Below are positions 16,610-24,123 of a stretch of DNA of 56,251 nucleotides, piece by piece (position 1 is the stretch's first letter; the number at the start of each line of letters is the position of its first letter). Under the pieces are notes generated by a model. The model saw only the letters and a program-made list of their open reading frames with translations, was not told the DNA's origin and ran no database searches. The DNA comes from an uncultured Lachnospiraceae bacterium (GTDB lineage: Bacteria; Bacillota; Clostridia; Lachnospirales; Lachnospiraceae). The position numbers and the translations under genes were made by a program. The stretch lies in assembly GCA_910585765.1 (NCBI GenBank), contig CAJUES010000022.1, positions 1-56,251 on the forward strand. Reading direction: 5' to 3'.

Positions 16610-18125
16610 TGCGCTGTCTATCTTCTTTCATCTTCATGAGCTCGCAGAAAAATCCGTCCACACACCATACGCCGAACACGACAAACATCAGCACAGCCAC
16701 CGGTATCACAAGCCGCTTCACCGCAGCGAAAAATCCGCCTGCCGCCGTGTACTGTGCCGGCACGGCGATCTTGTACGCATTTGAGAAAAGTGTTGTCGTA
16801 TAGTATTCCTGTGCTGTCTGCTCTGTCAGATCCGCCCATTTTGCGATCGTCTCCGCCACGGATGACATCTTGCCCTCCACATAATCATACTCCCCCTGCG
16901 TGTTCTGTCCGACCGTTCCGTTGACTGCGTTCAGCAGTGTGTATGTCTCATTCAGTTTTGTGTTGAGTGACGCGATCTCCGTTGACAGCTCCAGCCGCTC
17001 TTGTAGCAATTTATCATAGTACTCATTAGTCTGCTCGATTTCCTGCGTGGACTCCTGAGAGCTTACGATCACCAGCGGATCTTTCTGGTACTTGTCGATC
17101 ACGGACTGTATGTTGGTAAGCTCCAACTGGCACTCCGCGATATCCATGTTGTATTTCTTGATCCTGTACTCGTAGTATTCCCGCTGACGCGACACGTCCT
17201 TCGTGAGTGTATGGCTCTCTATGTAAGAATTCAGATTTGCAATGTCAATCTCCGCTATCGTGTCAAGCGCCATGGAGATATCGCCGAACGAAAGCCCCGT
17301 GCCCGATGAGCGGAACTCCGGTGCCTGATCCCGCCGCTCGCTCACATAGCCCTGCATGATCTCCATCTGTGTCTCGAGCATATCCATCGCTTCCGCATAG
17401 TCATAATCCTTATAGTCGATCAGATTTCCCGTGACAGTGAGCACTTCCGTGTTCGCGTATGTGTCCATGAAATACTCCCTGTAGCTGTCGAGTATCGCGT
17501 TTAATACCTTCACCGCGTCCTTCCCCGACATCCCCGGATTCTTGCGGAGGTACACGATGTACTGTGACGGGAAGTACGATATGTCGAGTATCTTCTCATA
17601 ATTGGACACGTCCTCGAGTGACATTTCCTTGATCACCGTGATGCGCTCTACGGCGTCCTCGGGCACTACCCCCTCTATATCAATGCTCTCGCGTATTTTT
17701 TCCGAATCAAATTCCGTCGTCCCCAGGGACATCAGCGCGTCCTCGATCACTTTGGGCGACTTGATCTTGTTGATGTCAAACGCTGCCCCGTTCGGATCCA
17801 GCCCATTTTCAATCCCCTCGTACTGCAGTGTGATCACGGCGCGCGCGTAAGTGCTCTGCCCCACTATGTAATCCACACCTATGACGATCAGTCCCAATAA
17901 AATGCCTGTGCACAGTGCGATTGCCATCGCATATCTGTACAGCCTTTTCTTCTTGTTCATGTGACCTGCTATGTTCACAAGGTCAATCTGTGTCTCCTCC
18001 GATTCACCGCTGTCCATATGCAGGTATATCTTTGCATCGCTCTGCGCCGTCTGTCTGCAGTCTACACTTCCGTCCTTACACACTTCATTGCGCTCCTCAG
18101 CAAAGCCGCTATCGCTGTTATGCAT
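16599..18125 (-). CDS. Wzz-like polysaccharide co-polymerase / chain-length protein
   Basis: 508 residues. A cytoplasmic N-terminus of about 63 residues is followed by one membrane helix (64-86) and a large extracellular part with coiled-coil stretches around 310-410. A second membrane helix lies near 470-490, before a short basic tail. This is the topology of Wzz/capsule chain-length proteins. Unlike many Firmicute systems, no tyrosine kinase is attached or encoded nearby. AGGAGG six bases before the ATG supports the start at 18125, although it overlaps the upstream gene by 64 bp in another frame. It probably sets polymer length together with Wzy. Confidence 0.75.
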   Translation of the reverse strand: MHNSDSGFAEERNEVCKDGSVDCRQTAQSDAKIYLHMDSGESEETQIDLVNIAGHMNKKKRLYRYAMAIALCTGILLGLIVIGVDYIVGQSTYARAVITLQYEGIENGLDPNGAAFDINKIKSPKVIEDALMSLGTTEFDSEKIRESIDIEGVVPEDAVERITVIKEMSLEDVSNYEKILDISYFPSQYIVYLRKNPGMSGKDAVKVLNAILDSYREYFMDTYANTEVLTVTGNLIDYKDYDYAEAMDMLETQMEIMQGYVSERRDQAPEFRSSGTGLSFGDISMALDTIAEIDIANLNSYIESHTLTKDVSRQREYYEYRIKKYNMDIAECQLELTNIQSVIDKYQKDPLVIVSSQESTQEIEQTNEYYDKLLQERLELSTEIASLNTKLNETYTLLNAVNGTVGQNTQGEYDYVEGKMSSVAETIAKWADLTEQTAQEYYTTTLFSNAYKIAVPAQYTAAGGFFAAVKRLVIPVAVLMFVVFGVWCVDGFFCELMKMKEDRQRNEK

Positions 18126-19066
18126 AACATTCCTCCTGCTATTATCATGGCGAGCACAACATCGATCCCGCCATGTCTGTGCACCGCCTGGTTGTCTGTC
18201 CGCTCGATCACTGTAAATCCCTCGCTGCCGATCACCATACTCTCCGCTGCGGAATCATCTGTCTCCCTGCCAAACCCTGCACCGTCGACCGGATCTGCCG
18301 CGGTCTCACCCGGCGGCACTTGTGCCTGTCCGCCGATCGTTTCCGCCCCGGCGATGTCACCTTCCGCAGGATCCTGTCCTTCTCCCGCGTGGCTGCCTTC
18401 CGGCGCCTGTCCTTCTCCGGCAGTATCTTCCGCTGGATCTTGTCCTTCTTCTGCGTTGCTGTCTTCCGGTGCCTGTCCTTCACCAACATTATCTTCCGCA
18501 GGATCCTGCCCTTCTTCCGCGTTACTGCCCTCCGATACCTGCTCCTCCCCGGCGTTGTCTTCCGCCTGTACCGGTGTGTCCCCGGCGCTGTCATCCCCGG
18601 AGGGCTGCGCATCCGCTGACGCTTCTCCGCCGTCTGTGTTCTCCGGATCCGAGGGCTCCCCGCCACTGTCATCCGCCGGCGGTTCTCTGTCTGCATCTGT
18701 GGTTATCTGCGTCAGCATTGCCTGCGCATCCGCGATCAGCCTGTCCATCTCGCCAGCCTTCACATACCCTTCCGCGCCAAAGTCCGAACGCACCCGATAC
18801 CATACGCCGCCCGCGTCATCATTTTCCGCACCGGCGACTTCAAATCCGTTTCCGACGATCAGGTTGGCAATGACATCACTGTCCTCCGACATGCCGCTGT
18901 AGATCTTTGCGGAGGAAGGCTGTGGAATACTCCCCTCCTCCGCCGCGCACACCGTGGAAACATCCCTTCCGAAATATATGGAAAATGCCGTAAATATCGT
19001 ACACAGGAGCACCGCAGACCATCCTGCCGCGCCTGCTCCACACTTTTTTGCAGATCCAGAACCCAT
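18062..19066 (-). CDS. Membrane-anchored SH3-like protein with acidic repeats
   Basis: About 334 residues from the ATG at 19066, which has GAGGTG upstream. A hydrophobic segment (about 13-32) probably exports the protein. Residues about 45-110 resemble a bacterial SH3 domain (SDVIANLIVGNGFEVAGAE, VWYRVRSDFGAEGYVKAGEM). A long acidic, Gly/Pro/Glu-rich region then includes three 22-residue repeats built on EGQDPAED and GEGQAPE. A membrane helix (VVLAMIIAGGMLCITAIAALL) and a short basic tail close the protein. Bacterial SH3 domains often bind cell wall, so it may tether polymer assembly to the peptidoglycan; this is inference. I recognise no named family. The frame is open upstream of 19066 only because it runs through repeat DNA. 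Confidence 0.72.
   Translation of the reverse strand: MGSGSAKKCGAGAAGWSAVLLCTIFTAFSIYFGRDVSTVCAAEEGSIPQPSSAKIYSGMSEDSDVIANLIVGNGFEVAGAENDDAGGVWYRVRSDFGAEGYVKAGEMDRLIADAQAMLTQITTDADREPPADDSGGEPSDPENTDGGEASADAQPSGDDSAGDTPVQAEDNAGEEQVSEGSNAEEGQDPAEDNVGEGQAPEDSNAEEGQDPAEDTAGEGQAPEGSHAGEGQDPAEGDIAGAETIGGQAQVPPGETAADPVDGAGFGRETDDSAAESMVIGSEGFTVIERTDNQAVHRHGGIDVVLAMIIAGGMLCITAIAALLRSAMKCVRTEV
18369..18566 (-). repeat. Three tandem 66-bp coding repeats
   Basis: Units begin near 18369, 18435 and 18501 with GGATCyTGyCC and have an exact 66-bp period, encoding 22-residue acidic repeats of the SH3-like protein. The period is a multiple of three, so gain or loss of a unit would keep the frame. Confidence 0.8.
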
Positions 19067-19102
19067 CCTAACACCTCGCAATGAAATATTTCCTGTACAA
19101 TC

Positions 19103-19280
19103 GAGTAGGGAAGAGCCATCTTCCACTACTCGCGCGCGGGGTGCGTGCAGCAACGCTGCTAATTTCCTTACGCACCCCTGCGCAATCGAGCAGGGGAATG
19201 ACCTTCTCCACTGCTCGCGCGCCGGGCACCCGTCAGCTTCTGCTGACACTCTTCCTCTGGGTGACCGTGCGCATAAACAG
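19103..19280. repeat. Hairpin-rich intergenic repeat cluster (copies of a dispersed ~95-bp element)
   Basis: The 270-bp gap between two genes of the LCP unit holds four hairpins. They are CGAGTAG...CTACTCG (19103-19133), GGGGTGCGT...ACGCACCCC (19139-19179), CGAGCAG...CTGCTCG (19188-19218) and GTCAGC-TTCT-GCTGAC (19233-19248). The last two plus the tail to 19280 form one full unit that recurs twice at 31130-31312. Paired stems carry compensatory changes (CGAGTAG/CTACTCG versus CGAGCAG/CTGCTCG), so the structure is conserved. No coding sense is apparent. Confidence 0.8.
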
Positions 19281-19336
19281 AAAAGCCGCACGCATATACA
19301 TGCAGCTTTCCGATAAGGCTGTTGACTACCGTTCAA

Positions 19337-20086
19337 TTATGCCAGTACCAGCACTGTGATCACAGAAGGTACACCCTTAAATACACCGAGTACCGCGCCT
19401 GTCACGGGATCAACGATCCCCTCGACGTACTCGATCGTGCCGTCTGCATTTACGCTCATGAGCATGATCAGCGCACCGTTTGTCACGTTTTTCACCACAC
19501 CCGCAGATGCGATGTTGTTTCCAAGTGCGTCCGACGCGACTGCCGCTGTCTTTACAGTACCGCAGTTGTTTACCGCAATGTCAGCGCCCTTTGTCGCGGC
19601 AAGCTGCTCCACTGTCTGCTGGAACACCGGTGACGGTGCCTGTGTCAGCAGCGCCGAAACCTGTGCAACGATCTGCGTTGCCGCCTGTGTCTGCTCCGCG
19701 GCACTCGATGCCGGCGTGATGTTTGCCGCGATCGCCGCAATGCTTGCCACCGCCTGCGCAACCTCCTGCTGCTTTGTCGCGACTACTTTGTCGAGCGTGA
19801 TCGCCGAGACTGTGCCGTTTGGCGACGCGATCGCCACCTGGATTGCCGCCGGTCTGATCGCCGCTCCCGCCTTCGTCTCCGCGACGACTGCCGCCACGGG
19901 TTTCGGGTTGGACGGTGTTGCCGCTGCCGGCCTTGACGGCGCCGGCGCCGGAGTCGAAGTCTCCTCCTGGCTGCTGCTTCCGCTGCTGCTGTTGTCAGAG
20001 GTGGTGCTGCTCGCTGCCATCGCTGTAAAAGACATGGACAGTGTGAGCGTGAGTGCCAGAACTGCCGCTATGAACTTTTTCTTCAT
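19337..20086 (-). CDS. Secreted alanine-rich protein of unknown function
   Basis: 249 residues. A clear Sec signal peptide (MKKKFIAAVLALTLTLSMSF, ending in AMA-A) is followed by a Ser/Thr-rich and Pro/Ala-rich linker. The rest, from about residue 75, is an alanine/valine-rich region (QEVAQAVASIAAIAANITPA) with a hydrophobic C-terminus ending VITVLVLA. AAAAGGAGG precedes the ATG at a good distance, so expression is likely strong. It lies between the LCP ligase and the SH3-like protein in the co-regulated surface-polymer unit. I do not recognise a family. A cell-envelope structural or adaptor role fits the context but is not shown. Confidence 0.7.
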   Translation of the reverse strand: MKKKFIAAVLALTLTLSMSFTAMAASSTTSDNSSSGSSSQEETSTPAPAPSRPAAATPSNPKPVAAVVAETKAGAAIRPAAIQVAIASPNGTVSAITLDKVVATKQQEVAQAVASIAAIAANITPASSAAEQTQAATQIVAQVSALLTQAPSPVFQQTVEQLAATKGADIAVNNCGTVKTAAVASDALGNNIASAGVVKNVTNGALIMLMSVNADGTIEYVEGIVDPVTGAVLGVFKGVPSVITVLVLA

Positions 20087-20200
20087 TTTGATCTCCTCCT
20101 TTTTTATTCTATATATAAACTGTTGTAACGACCCGGATCCCTTTGCAAAATCCTGTGTGGGATCGCTGCAATCTCTTTATATATCATCATTAATCTGTCC

Positions 20201-21412
20201 TTATGGATCCGACACCCTGACTTCCTGGTAAAATACCTCAAACATGATTTTCTGCAGCGCATCCTCATCAATATAATAATCATTGTAGAAATCCTGCTTT
20301 CCGTTTTCCCCGACAAAATATTCCGCCTTGTCCACTCCGGCAAGCTGGTAGAAGGACTGCTCCGCAAGTGTACAGTCAAGCGCCTTTGAGGCTATATATA
20401 CCGCCTCGTCCACCGATATATCCGTATTCATATAGGACTTGAGCGACTCGTATATATCTTTCACAAACACAGGGTTCGCCTTGATCTCCTGCATTGTGCG
20501 TCCCATCGCCACCCTCATAAAATCTTTCTGTCTCCCGAGTCTTGTCGTCGGGCTGCCCAGTGTGTTGTACTGTCTGTACCTTAGATAATCCACCACGTTC
20601 CTGCCCGTGAGCGTCTGCGTACTTCCCTGCACGTACGCCGCGTTGTACGCTGTCATGTCATCCGGCACCACGATCTCTATGCCGCCCAGACGGTCCGTGA
20701 TCACGGAGATCGCATTGAAGCTCACCGCACATGCCCCGTGAATGGGCAGCCCGCACATAAGCTCCGACACACTCTCTTTCATCTTGCGAAGCCCCAGCTC
20801 CCCGCCGCCTGCATACCCATACTGAAGGCAGATCTGGTTGTAGATCGTGTCCACCTGCTCACTCTCGCTGTTGAAGATCTCGACGTTCACCATGGCATTC
20901 CTCGGGATTCCGATCACACTGATCTCCTTGTCCGACTGGTTCAGGGACACCAGAAAGATCGTGTCCGCCTGACCCGCGTTCCAGTCTGACAATTCCGTCT
21001 CCGAGGACAGGCTCCCGCCGTGATCGATCCCCAGAAGCAGGAAATTCAGCATGTCCTCCCGGTACTCATACACCTTTCCTCCGTAGACAACCCAGTCCTC
21101 CTGCCACGCCACGCTGCTGTTGTGCTCGAGATCCTGTCTGATCCTCGTGACTTCCTCGAGATCCACGACCATCGTCGGACCTGCTGCATTGGCCGACGCC
21201 CGCAGCGCGATCTCCCCTGATTTGTACAGGATTGTCCCGACAAGGCCCAGGACGAGCAGGATCGCCAACAGTGTCGACAGCAGGCACATGAGCACTTTTT
21301 CGAACCCGCTCTTTTCTCTCTTTCCTTTTTCGGTTCCTGATCTGATATTCTCTGATCTGCGATTTCTTGCCCTAACCGCTTCTCTTCTCTTTTTTGTTCG
21401 CCTTTTATCCAT
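20201..21412 (-). CDS. LytR-CpsA-Psr (LCP) family cell-wall polymer ligase
   Basis: 403 residues. A very basic cytoplasmic N-terminus (1-36) and one membrane helix (38-62) precede an extracellular LCP domain starting near MLNFLLLGIDHGG. Key LCP features are visible: ADTIFLVSLN (D150), VIGIPRN (R171), DRLGGIEIVVP, and the arginine-rich YLRYRQYN...TTRLGRQKDF (R278, R280, R291, R294). LCP enzymes move undecaprenyl-linked polymers onto peptidoglycan, releasing undecaprenyl phosphate. It opens the assembly unit, so the polysaccharide is probably attached to the wall. Its promoter shares the operator of the loaP unit. The start at 21412 has only a weak binding site. Confidence 0.9.
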   Translation of the reverse strand: MDKRRTKKRREAVRARNRRSENIRSGTEKGKREKSGFEKVLMCLLSTLLAILLVLGLVGTILYKSGEIALRASANAAGPTMVVDLEEVTRIRQDLEHNSSVAWQEDWVVYGGKVYEYREDMLNFLLLGIDHGGSLSSETELSDWNAGQADTIFLVSLNQSDKEISVIGIPRNAMVNVEIFNSESEQVDTIYNQICLQYGYAGGGELGLRKMKESVSELMCGLPIHGACAVSFNAISVITDRLGGIEIVVPDDMTAYNAAYVQGSTQTLTGRNVVDYLRYRQYNTLGSPTTRLGRQKDFMRVAMGRTMQEIKANPVFVKDIYESLKSYMNTDISVDEAVYIASKALDCTLAEQSFYQLAGVDKAEYFVGENGKQDFYNDYYIDEDALQKIMFEVFYQEVRVSDP

Positions 21413-21574
21413 CTTTATTCCATCACCAATAAGACCCCATCGCGCGATATCCTATTGTTCGATCCCCGCAGATCACGGTGCGTGCTCTGAAACAGCAGGG
21501 ATCAAAGCAGGATGCATCCTGAACTCAATAAAATCTATAAAAGTCCCACTATACTTTAGTAAATATATTTACTA
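21413..21574 (-). promoter_or_regulatory. Structured 5' leader of the LCP unit
   Basis: About 162 nt separate the predicted start site from the LCP gene, almost exactly the leader length of the loaP operon. It contains a strong stem of 12 pairs with two G-U (minus-strand TTTGATCCCTGC, 21506-21495, with GCGGGGATCGAA, 21469-21458) enclosing a smaller hairpin. The palindrome GGATGCATCC lies upstream and a weaker hairpin near 21428-21456. It could be a regulatory RNA, for example a LoaP target, but no consensus can be checked here. Confidence 0.4.
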
Positions 21575-21609
21575 AAATTCAGTATAAAATAATTGGGGAA
21601 GCATGTCAA
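21555..21609 (-). promoter_or_regulatory. Promoter and palindromic operator of the LCP unit
   Basis: On the minus strand TTGACA (21609-21604), 17 bases and TATACT (21586-21581) are followed by a 22-bp perfect palindrome at 21576-21555 with core TAGTAAATATATTTACTA. The -35 box, spacer length, -10 box and core are the same as at 15196-15251, while spacers and flanks differ. Selection, not recent duplication, probably keeps the core. Confidence 0.85.
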
Positions 21610-21645
21610 TGTTTTTTTGCAAATTCTTTTAATCTGCTATTTTAT

Positions 21646-21864
21646 CTATGGAAATTTTGATTTTTTGTTCGTCAATCCCAGCAGATAATCTGTTGTGACA
21701 TCATAGTACTTTGCAAGCGTGATCAGATGCCGGATCGGCAGTTCGTTGGCTCCCCGCTCATACCTTGCATACATCGTCTGTGATGTTCCCAATACAGTCG
21801 CGATCTCCTGCTGCGTCAGGTCATTATCCTCACGTAGATTGCGCATCCGTATGATATAATTCAT
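21646..21864 (-). CDS. XRE-family HTH transcriptional regulator
   Basis: 72 residues, just one Cro/C1-type domain: helices 2 and 3 are in LTQQEIATVLGTSQTMYARYERG, followed by ELPIRHLITLAKYYDVTTDYLLG. There is no effector domain. It ends 37 bp upstream of the LCP promoter and points the same way, so it is a natural candidate to bind the shared palindrome, but nothing in the sequence proves this. It is divergent from a lipoprotein gene across an AT-rich gap that holds an inverted motif pair. The short Asp-Tyr-Leu-Leu-Gly C-terminus is common in small Firmicute XRE regulators. Confidence 0.88.
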   Translation of the reverse strand: MNYIIRMRNLREDNDLTQQEIATVLGTSQTMYARYERGANELPIRHLITLAKYYDVTTDYLLGLTNKKSKFP

Positions 21865-21882
21865 AATTCCCTCACCCCGAGA

Positions 21883-22007
21883 TTAGCATAGCAAAGTATT
21901 GTCTACTGCCCTTCTTTTAATATATATTTTTACTATTTTTATGATTTTTATTATTTTTATGATATAATATAAATTTTATAGTAGACATATCTGACATTCT
22001 ATGCTAA
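21883..22007. promoter_or_regulatory. Inverted GTAGACA...CTATGCTAA motif pair between divergent genes
   Basis: The plus strand carries GTAGACA, 11 bases, CTATGCTAA at 21981-22007, just before the lipoprotein ATG. The minus strand carries GTAGACA, 8 bases, CTATGCTAA at 21906-21883, just before the XRE gene. TATGCT may serve as the -10 box in both. The very AT-rich centre also holds TATAAT-like boxes, so the exact promoters are uncertain. Confidence 0.5.
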
Positions 22008-22016
22008 GATGTATCT

Positions 22017-22622
22017 ATGAAAAATTATGAAGCTTTAAAAAAACACAGACATTTTGCGATAATTTCATTGTGTATCCTTCTCTGTTCAGGCTGCTCATCG
22101 GCGCGGCAGGCGCCGGTGGCACCTGAAATATCAGTTGACCTGTCTGAAAAACAGCCTGCACAGCAGTCCGATGCCGACATCACGATCCCTTCTATATTGA
22201 TAGGAGACGAGATCGCACAGACGCAGGCGGACGTTGCCGCCACAGACAACGGAGACGGAACCGTCACCTATTCGCTAAAGGGCGGCGAGATCGACCGCAT
22301 ACTCTATCAGATCGCTGACAATCTGTCCGACAGCATCCAGGATATCCTTGACAATGACGATTACTATCCCAATGTAACGGCAATCACACATGATGCCGAA
22401 TACACGACTTTCACGATCTCGTTGTCAGACGGTCAGATGAATCTATATGAATCAATGCTTGTGATGTCCTTCTATACGATCGGCAACAGATATCAGATCT
22501 ACAGCGGCGTTCTTCCCGAAGATGCCGTCACAACGGTGATCTACGTCAATGCCGCTGACCAGACCGTGATCATCCGATCCGATTCCACCTCCGTGGAGAC
22601 CTTCTCTCAGATAGAAAAATGA
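22017..22622 (+). CDS. Lipoprotein of unknown function
   Basis: 201 residues. A type II signal peptide with lipobox LLCSGC (cysteine near residue 25) shows it is lipid-anchored outside the membrane. The mature part starts with a Gln/Pro-rich linker, then a compact domain of about 140 residues (GDGTVTYSLKGGEIDRILYQ, TAITHDAEYTTFTISLSDGQ, ending VYVNAADQ-like strands). I do not recognise the fold family. No clear Shine-Dalgarno sequence precedes the ATG. The gene is divergent from the XRE regulator and ends at a bidirectional terminator, so it is a single-gene unit, perhaps controlled by that regulator. Confidence 0.75.
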   Translation: MKNYEALKKHRHFAIISLCILLCSGCSSARQAPVAPEISVDLSEKQPAQQSDADITIPSILIGDEIAQTQADVAATDNGDGTVTYSLKGGEIDRILYQIADNLSDSIQDILDNDDYYPNVTAITHDAEYTTFTISLSDGQMNLYESMLVMSFYTIGNRYQIYSGVLPEDAVTTVIYVNAADQTVIIRSDSTSVETFSQIEK

Positions 22623-22630
22623 CCAGAACT

Positions 22631-22664
22631 AAAAAAGCCTGAGTTTTGAACTCAAGCTTTTTTT
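22631..22664. terminator. Bidirectional intrinsic terminator
   Basis: AAAAAAGCCTGAGTT-TTG-AACTCAAGCTTTTTTT forms a 15-pair stem with one mismatch on the plus strand; on the minus strand that position is a G-U pair. It sits between the convergent lipoprotein and HIT genes and can serve both. Confidence 0.9.
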
Positions 22665-22677
22665 ATGTCTTATTATG

Positions 22678-23088
22678 CTATCCCACGATCGCGTCCCTCA
22701 CCGCGTCGAGCTGTTCCTCTGTCATTCCGCAGGGCGGCATGACAAACGACTGGCTGTCGTCATCGTATCTCGGTACCAGATGCATGTGGAAATGAAATAC
22801 GGTCTGACCCGCGATCTCATTGTTGTTCTGAAATACGTTAAAGCCGTCGCAGCCGAGCTTTTCCGTCATCGTCACTGCCATCTTTCTGGCAAGCGGGAGC
22901 ACTTTTGCCGCGGTGCTGTCGTCGATCTCGTACAGATTCCTGTAGTGATCTTTTGGCAGGATCAGTGCATGCCCCTTTGTGACCGGGTTCAGATCCAGGA
23001 TCACCCTGAAATCGTCATCCTCATACAATGTCCGCGACGGGATCTCACCGTTTGCGATCTTACAAAATATACAATCCTCTTCTCTCAT
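22678..23088 (-). CDS. HIT (histidine triad) family nucleotide hydrolase
   Basis: 136 residues, standard length. The N-terminal CIFCKIANGEIPS carries the CxxC typical of zinc-binding HIT proteins. The catalytic triad is HFHMH (H99, H101, H103) in GQTVFHFHMHLVPR. Hint-type HIT enzymes hydrolyse nucleoside phosphoramidates and related compounds in the cytoplasm. GGAGGTGG lies before the ATG. It follows the flavodoxin-SCP2 gene by 32 bp and ends that short operon (rhomboid, flavodoxin-SCP2, HIT). Confidence 0.93.
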   Translation of the reverse strand: MREEDCIFCKIANGEIPSRTLYEDDDFRVILDLNPVTKGHALILPKDHYRNLYEIDDSTAAKVLPLARKMAVTMTEKLGCDGFNVFQNNNEIAGQTVFHFHMHLVPRYDDDSQSFVMPPCGMTEEQLDAVRDAIVG

Positions 23089-23120
23089 AGCGTAACCACC
23101 TCCATTTTATGCTTTCCGTT

Positions 23121-24122
23121 TTATGCTTTCTGTGTCGCAAAGACATACAGGAGATCCAGCGTCCGCAGCACCTTGAAATCCCCCTTCATCTTCATGTCCC
23201 CTGACATGAACGCCTTCTGAAAGGTCATGTGTCCCGCTATGATCTCGTCCATGATGTCCATGGGAACCTGCATCTCGACGTCAACACTGTCCACGTTCCC
23301 GTAATAACACTCCATCTCCGTGTGGTTCACCTTGACGATCAGCGGCAGCCGCATCTCCGGCATGATGAACTTGTAGACTGCGCGGAACCCCGCCTGCGGA
23401 TAAAAATGATCCTTGAAATCCTGCAGAAATCTGGTGCTGTCCGGCTCCTTCACGTTCATCAGATCCTTGAACATGCTGGCAAGCTCCTGGATATCCTCCT
23501 TCTGCTTCTGCACATACAGATCGTCGCTGGCAAGCTCCGAGAGCTGCTCTGCCTCCTGGGGTGTCAGGTTCAGGCTCTGCGTGAACGTGATCTTCTGCTT
23601 CACTGCCTGGTTGCTGTTGGGGAAGAGCGGTACCTTCTGGTTGATGGAACGGTACATATCCTCCGTGCGCTTCTCGATCACTCGGTCGTAGCCCGCATCC
23701 TGCTCCAACTCCGAGACTTCCGCGATGTACCCGCAGATCCCGGTGATGGGGCGTCCTCCGAGGATCTCCCACGCCTCGGTGAGCGTCTTGACCGCATCGT
23801 GCTCACCGTAGGTCGTCGCCATGACGACGGGGCACATGTAAATGTTTGCGATCTTTTCCTTGTCCCCGTACAGCCAGCAGGAGTCGAGGAACTGCTGCAT
23901 ATATCCGCCGATGCCGTACCACTCCACTGTCGTCGCGAGAATGATGCCGTCCGTGTCCTTCAAGGTCTGCGGCAGCGTGACGATATTGCTCTTGAACTCG
24001 TACAGATCATAGCGCTCCACAGTGACATTGAGCTCGCGCAGCACCTCCTGTATCTTATTTAACACATATAGGGTGGGGTCCCCGATCAGTCCCCTGCCTC
24101 CATAATAAATGTTGATCTTCAC
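23121..24122 (-). CDS. Flavodoxin-like / NADPH-dependent FMN reductase fused to an SCP2 domain
   Basis: 333 residues. Residues 1 to about 165 have a flavodoxin-like fold (MKINIYYGGRGLIGDPTLYV, DGIILATTVEWYGIGGYMQQ, VVMATTYGEHDA). Residues about 230-333 resemble an SCP2 sterol-carrier domain (HMTFQKAFMSGDMKMKGDFK), which binds hydrophobic ligands. Such fusions occur in Clostridia, possibly acting on lipid-like or quinone-like substrates; the substrate is not known. The start is a GTG at 24122 with AGGAGG seven bases upstream, right after the rhomboid stop. Confidence 0.82.
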   Translation of the reverse strand: MKINIYYGGRGLIGDPTLYVLNKIQEVLRELNVTVERYDLYEFKSNIVTLPQTLKDTDGIILATTVEWYGIGGYMQQFLDSCWLYGDKEKIANIYMCPVVMATTYGEHDAVKTLTEAWEILGGRPITGICGYIAEVSELEQDAGYDRVIEKRTEDMYRSINQKVPLFPNSNQAVKQKITFTQSLNLTPQEAEQLSELASDDLYVQKQKEDIQELASMFKDLMNVKEPDSTRFLQDFKDHFYPQAGFRAVYKFIMPEMRLPLIVKVNHTEMECYYGNVDSVDVEMQVPMDIMDEIIAGHMTFQKAFMSGDMKMKGDFKVLRTLDLLYVFATQKA

Positions 24123-24123
24123 C

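Noticed and set aside
18369..18566. Regular 66-bp repeats considered as a CRISPR array.
   Set aside because: The units are contiguous with no unique spacers, lie in frame in a protein gene, and encode 22-residue acidic repeats.
19067..19336. N-terminal extension of the SH3-like protein up to an ATG at 19336.
   Set aside because: The extension would be translated from the hairpin repeat cluster and is Cys/Arg-rich. The ATG at 19066 has a Shine-Dalgarno sequence and is followed by an export signal.
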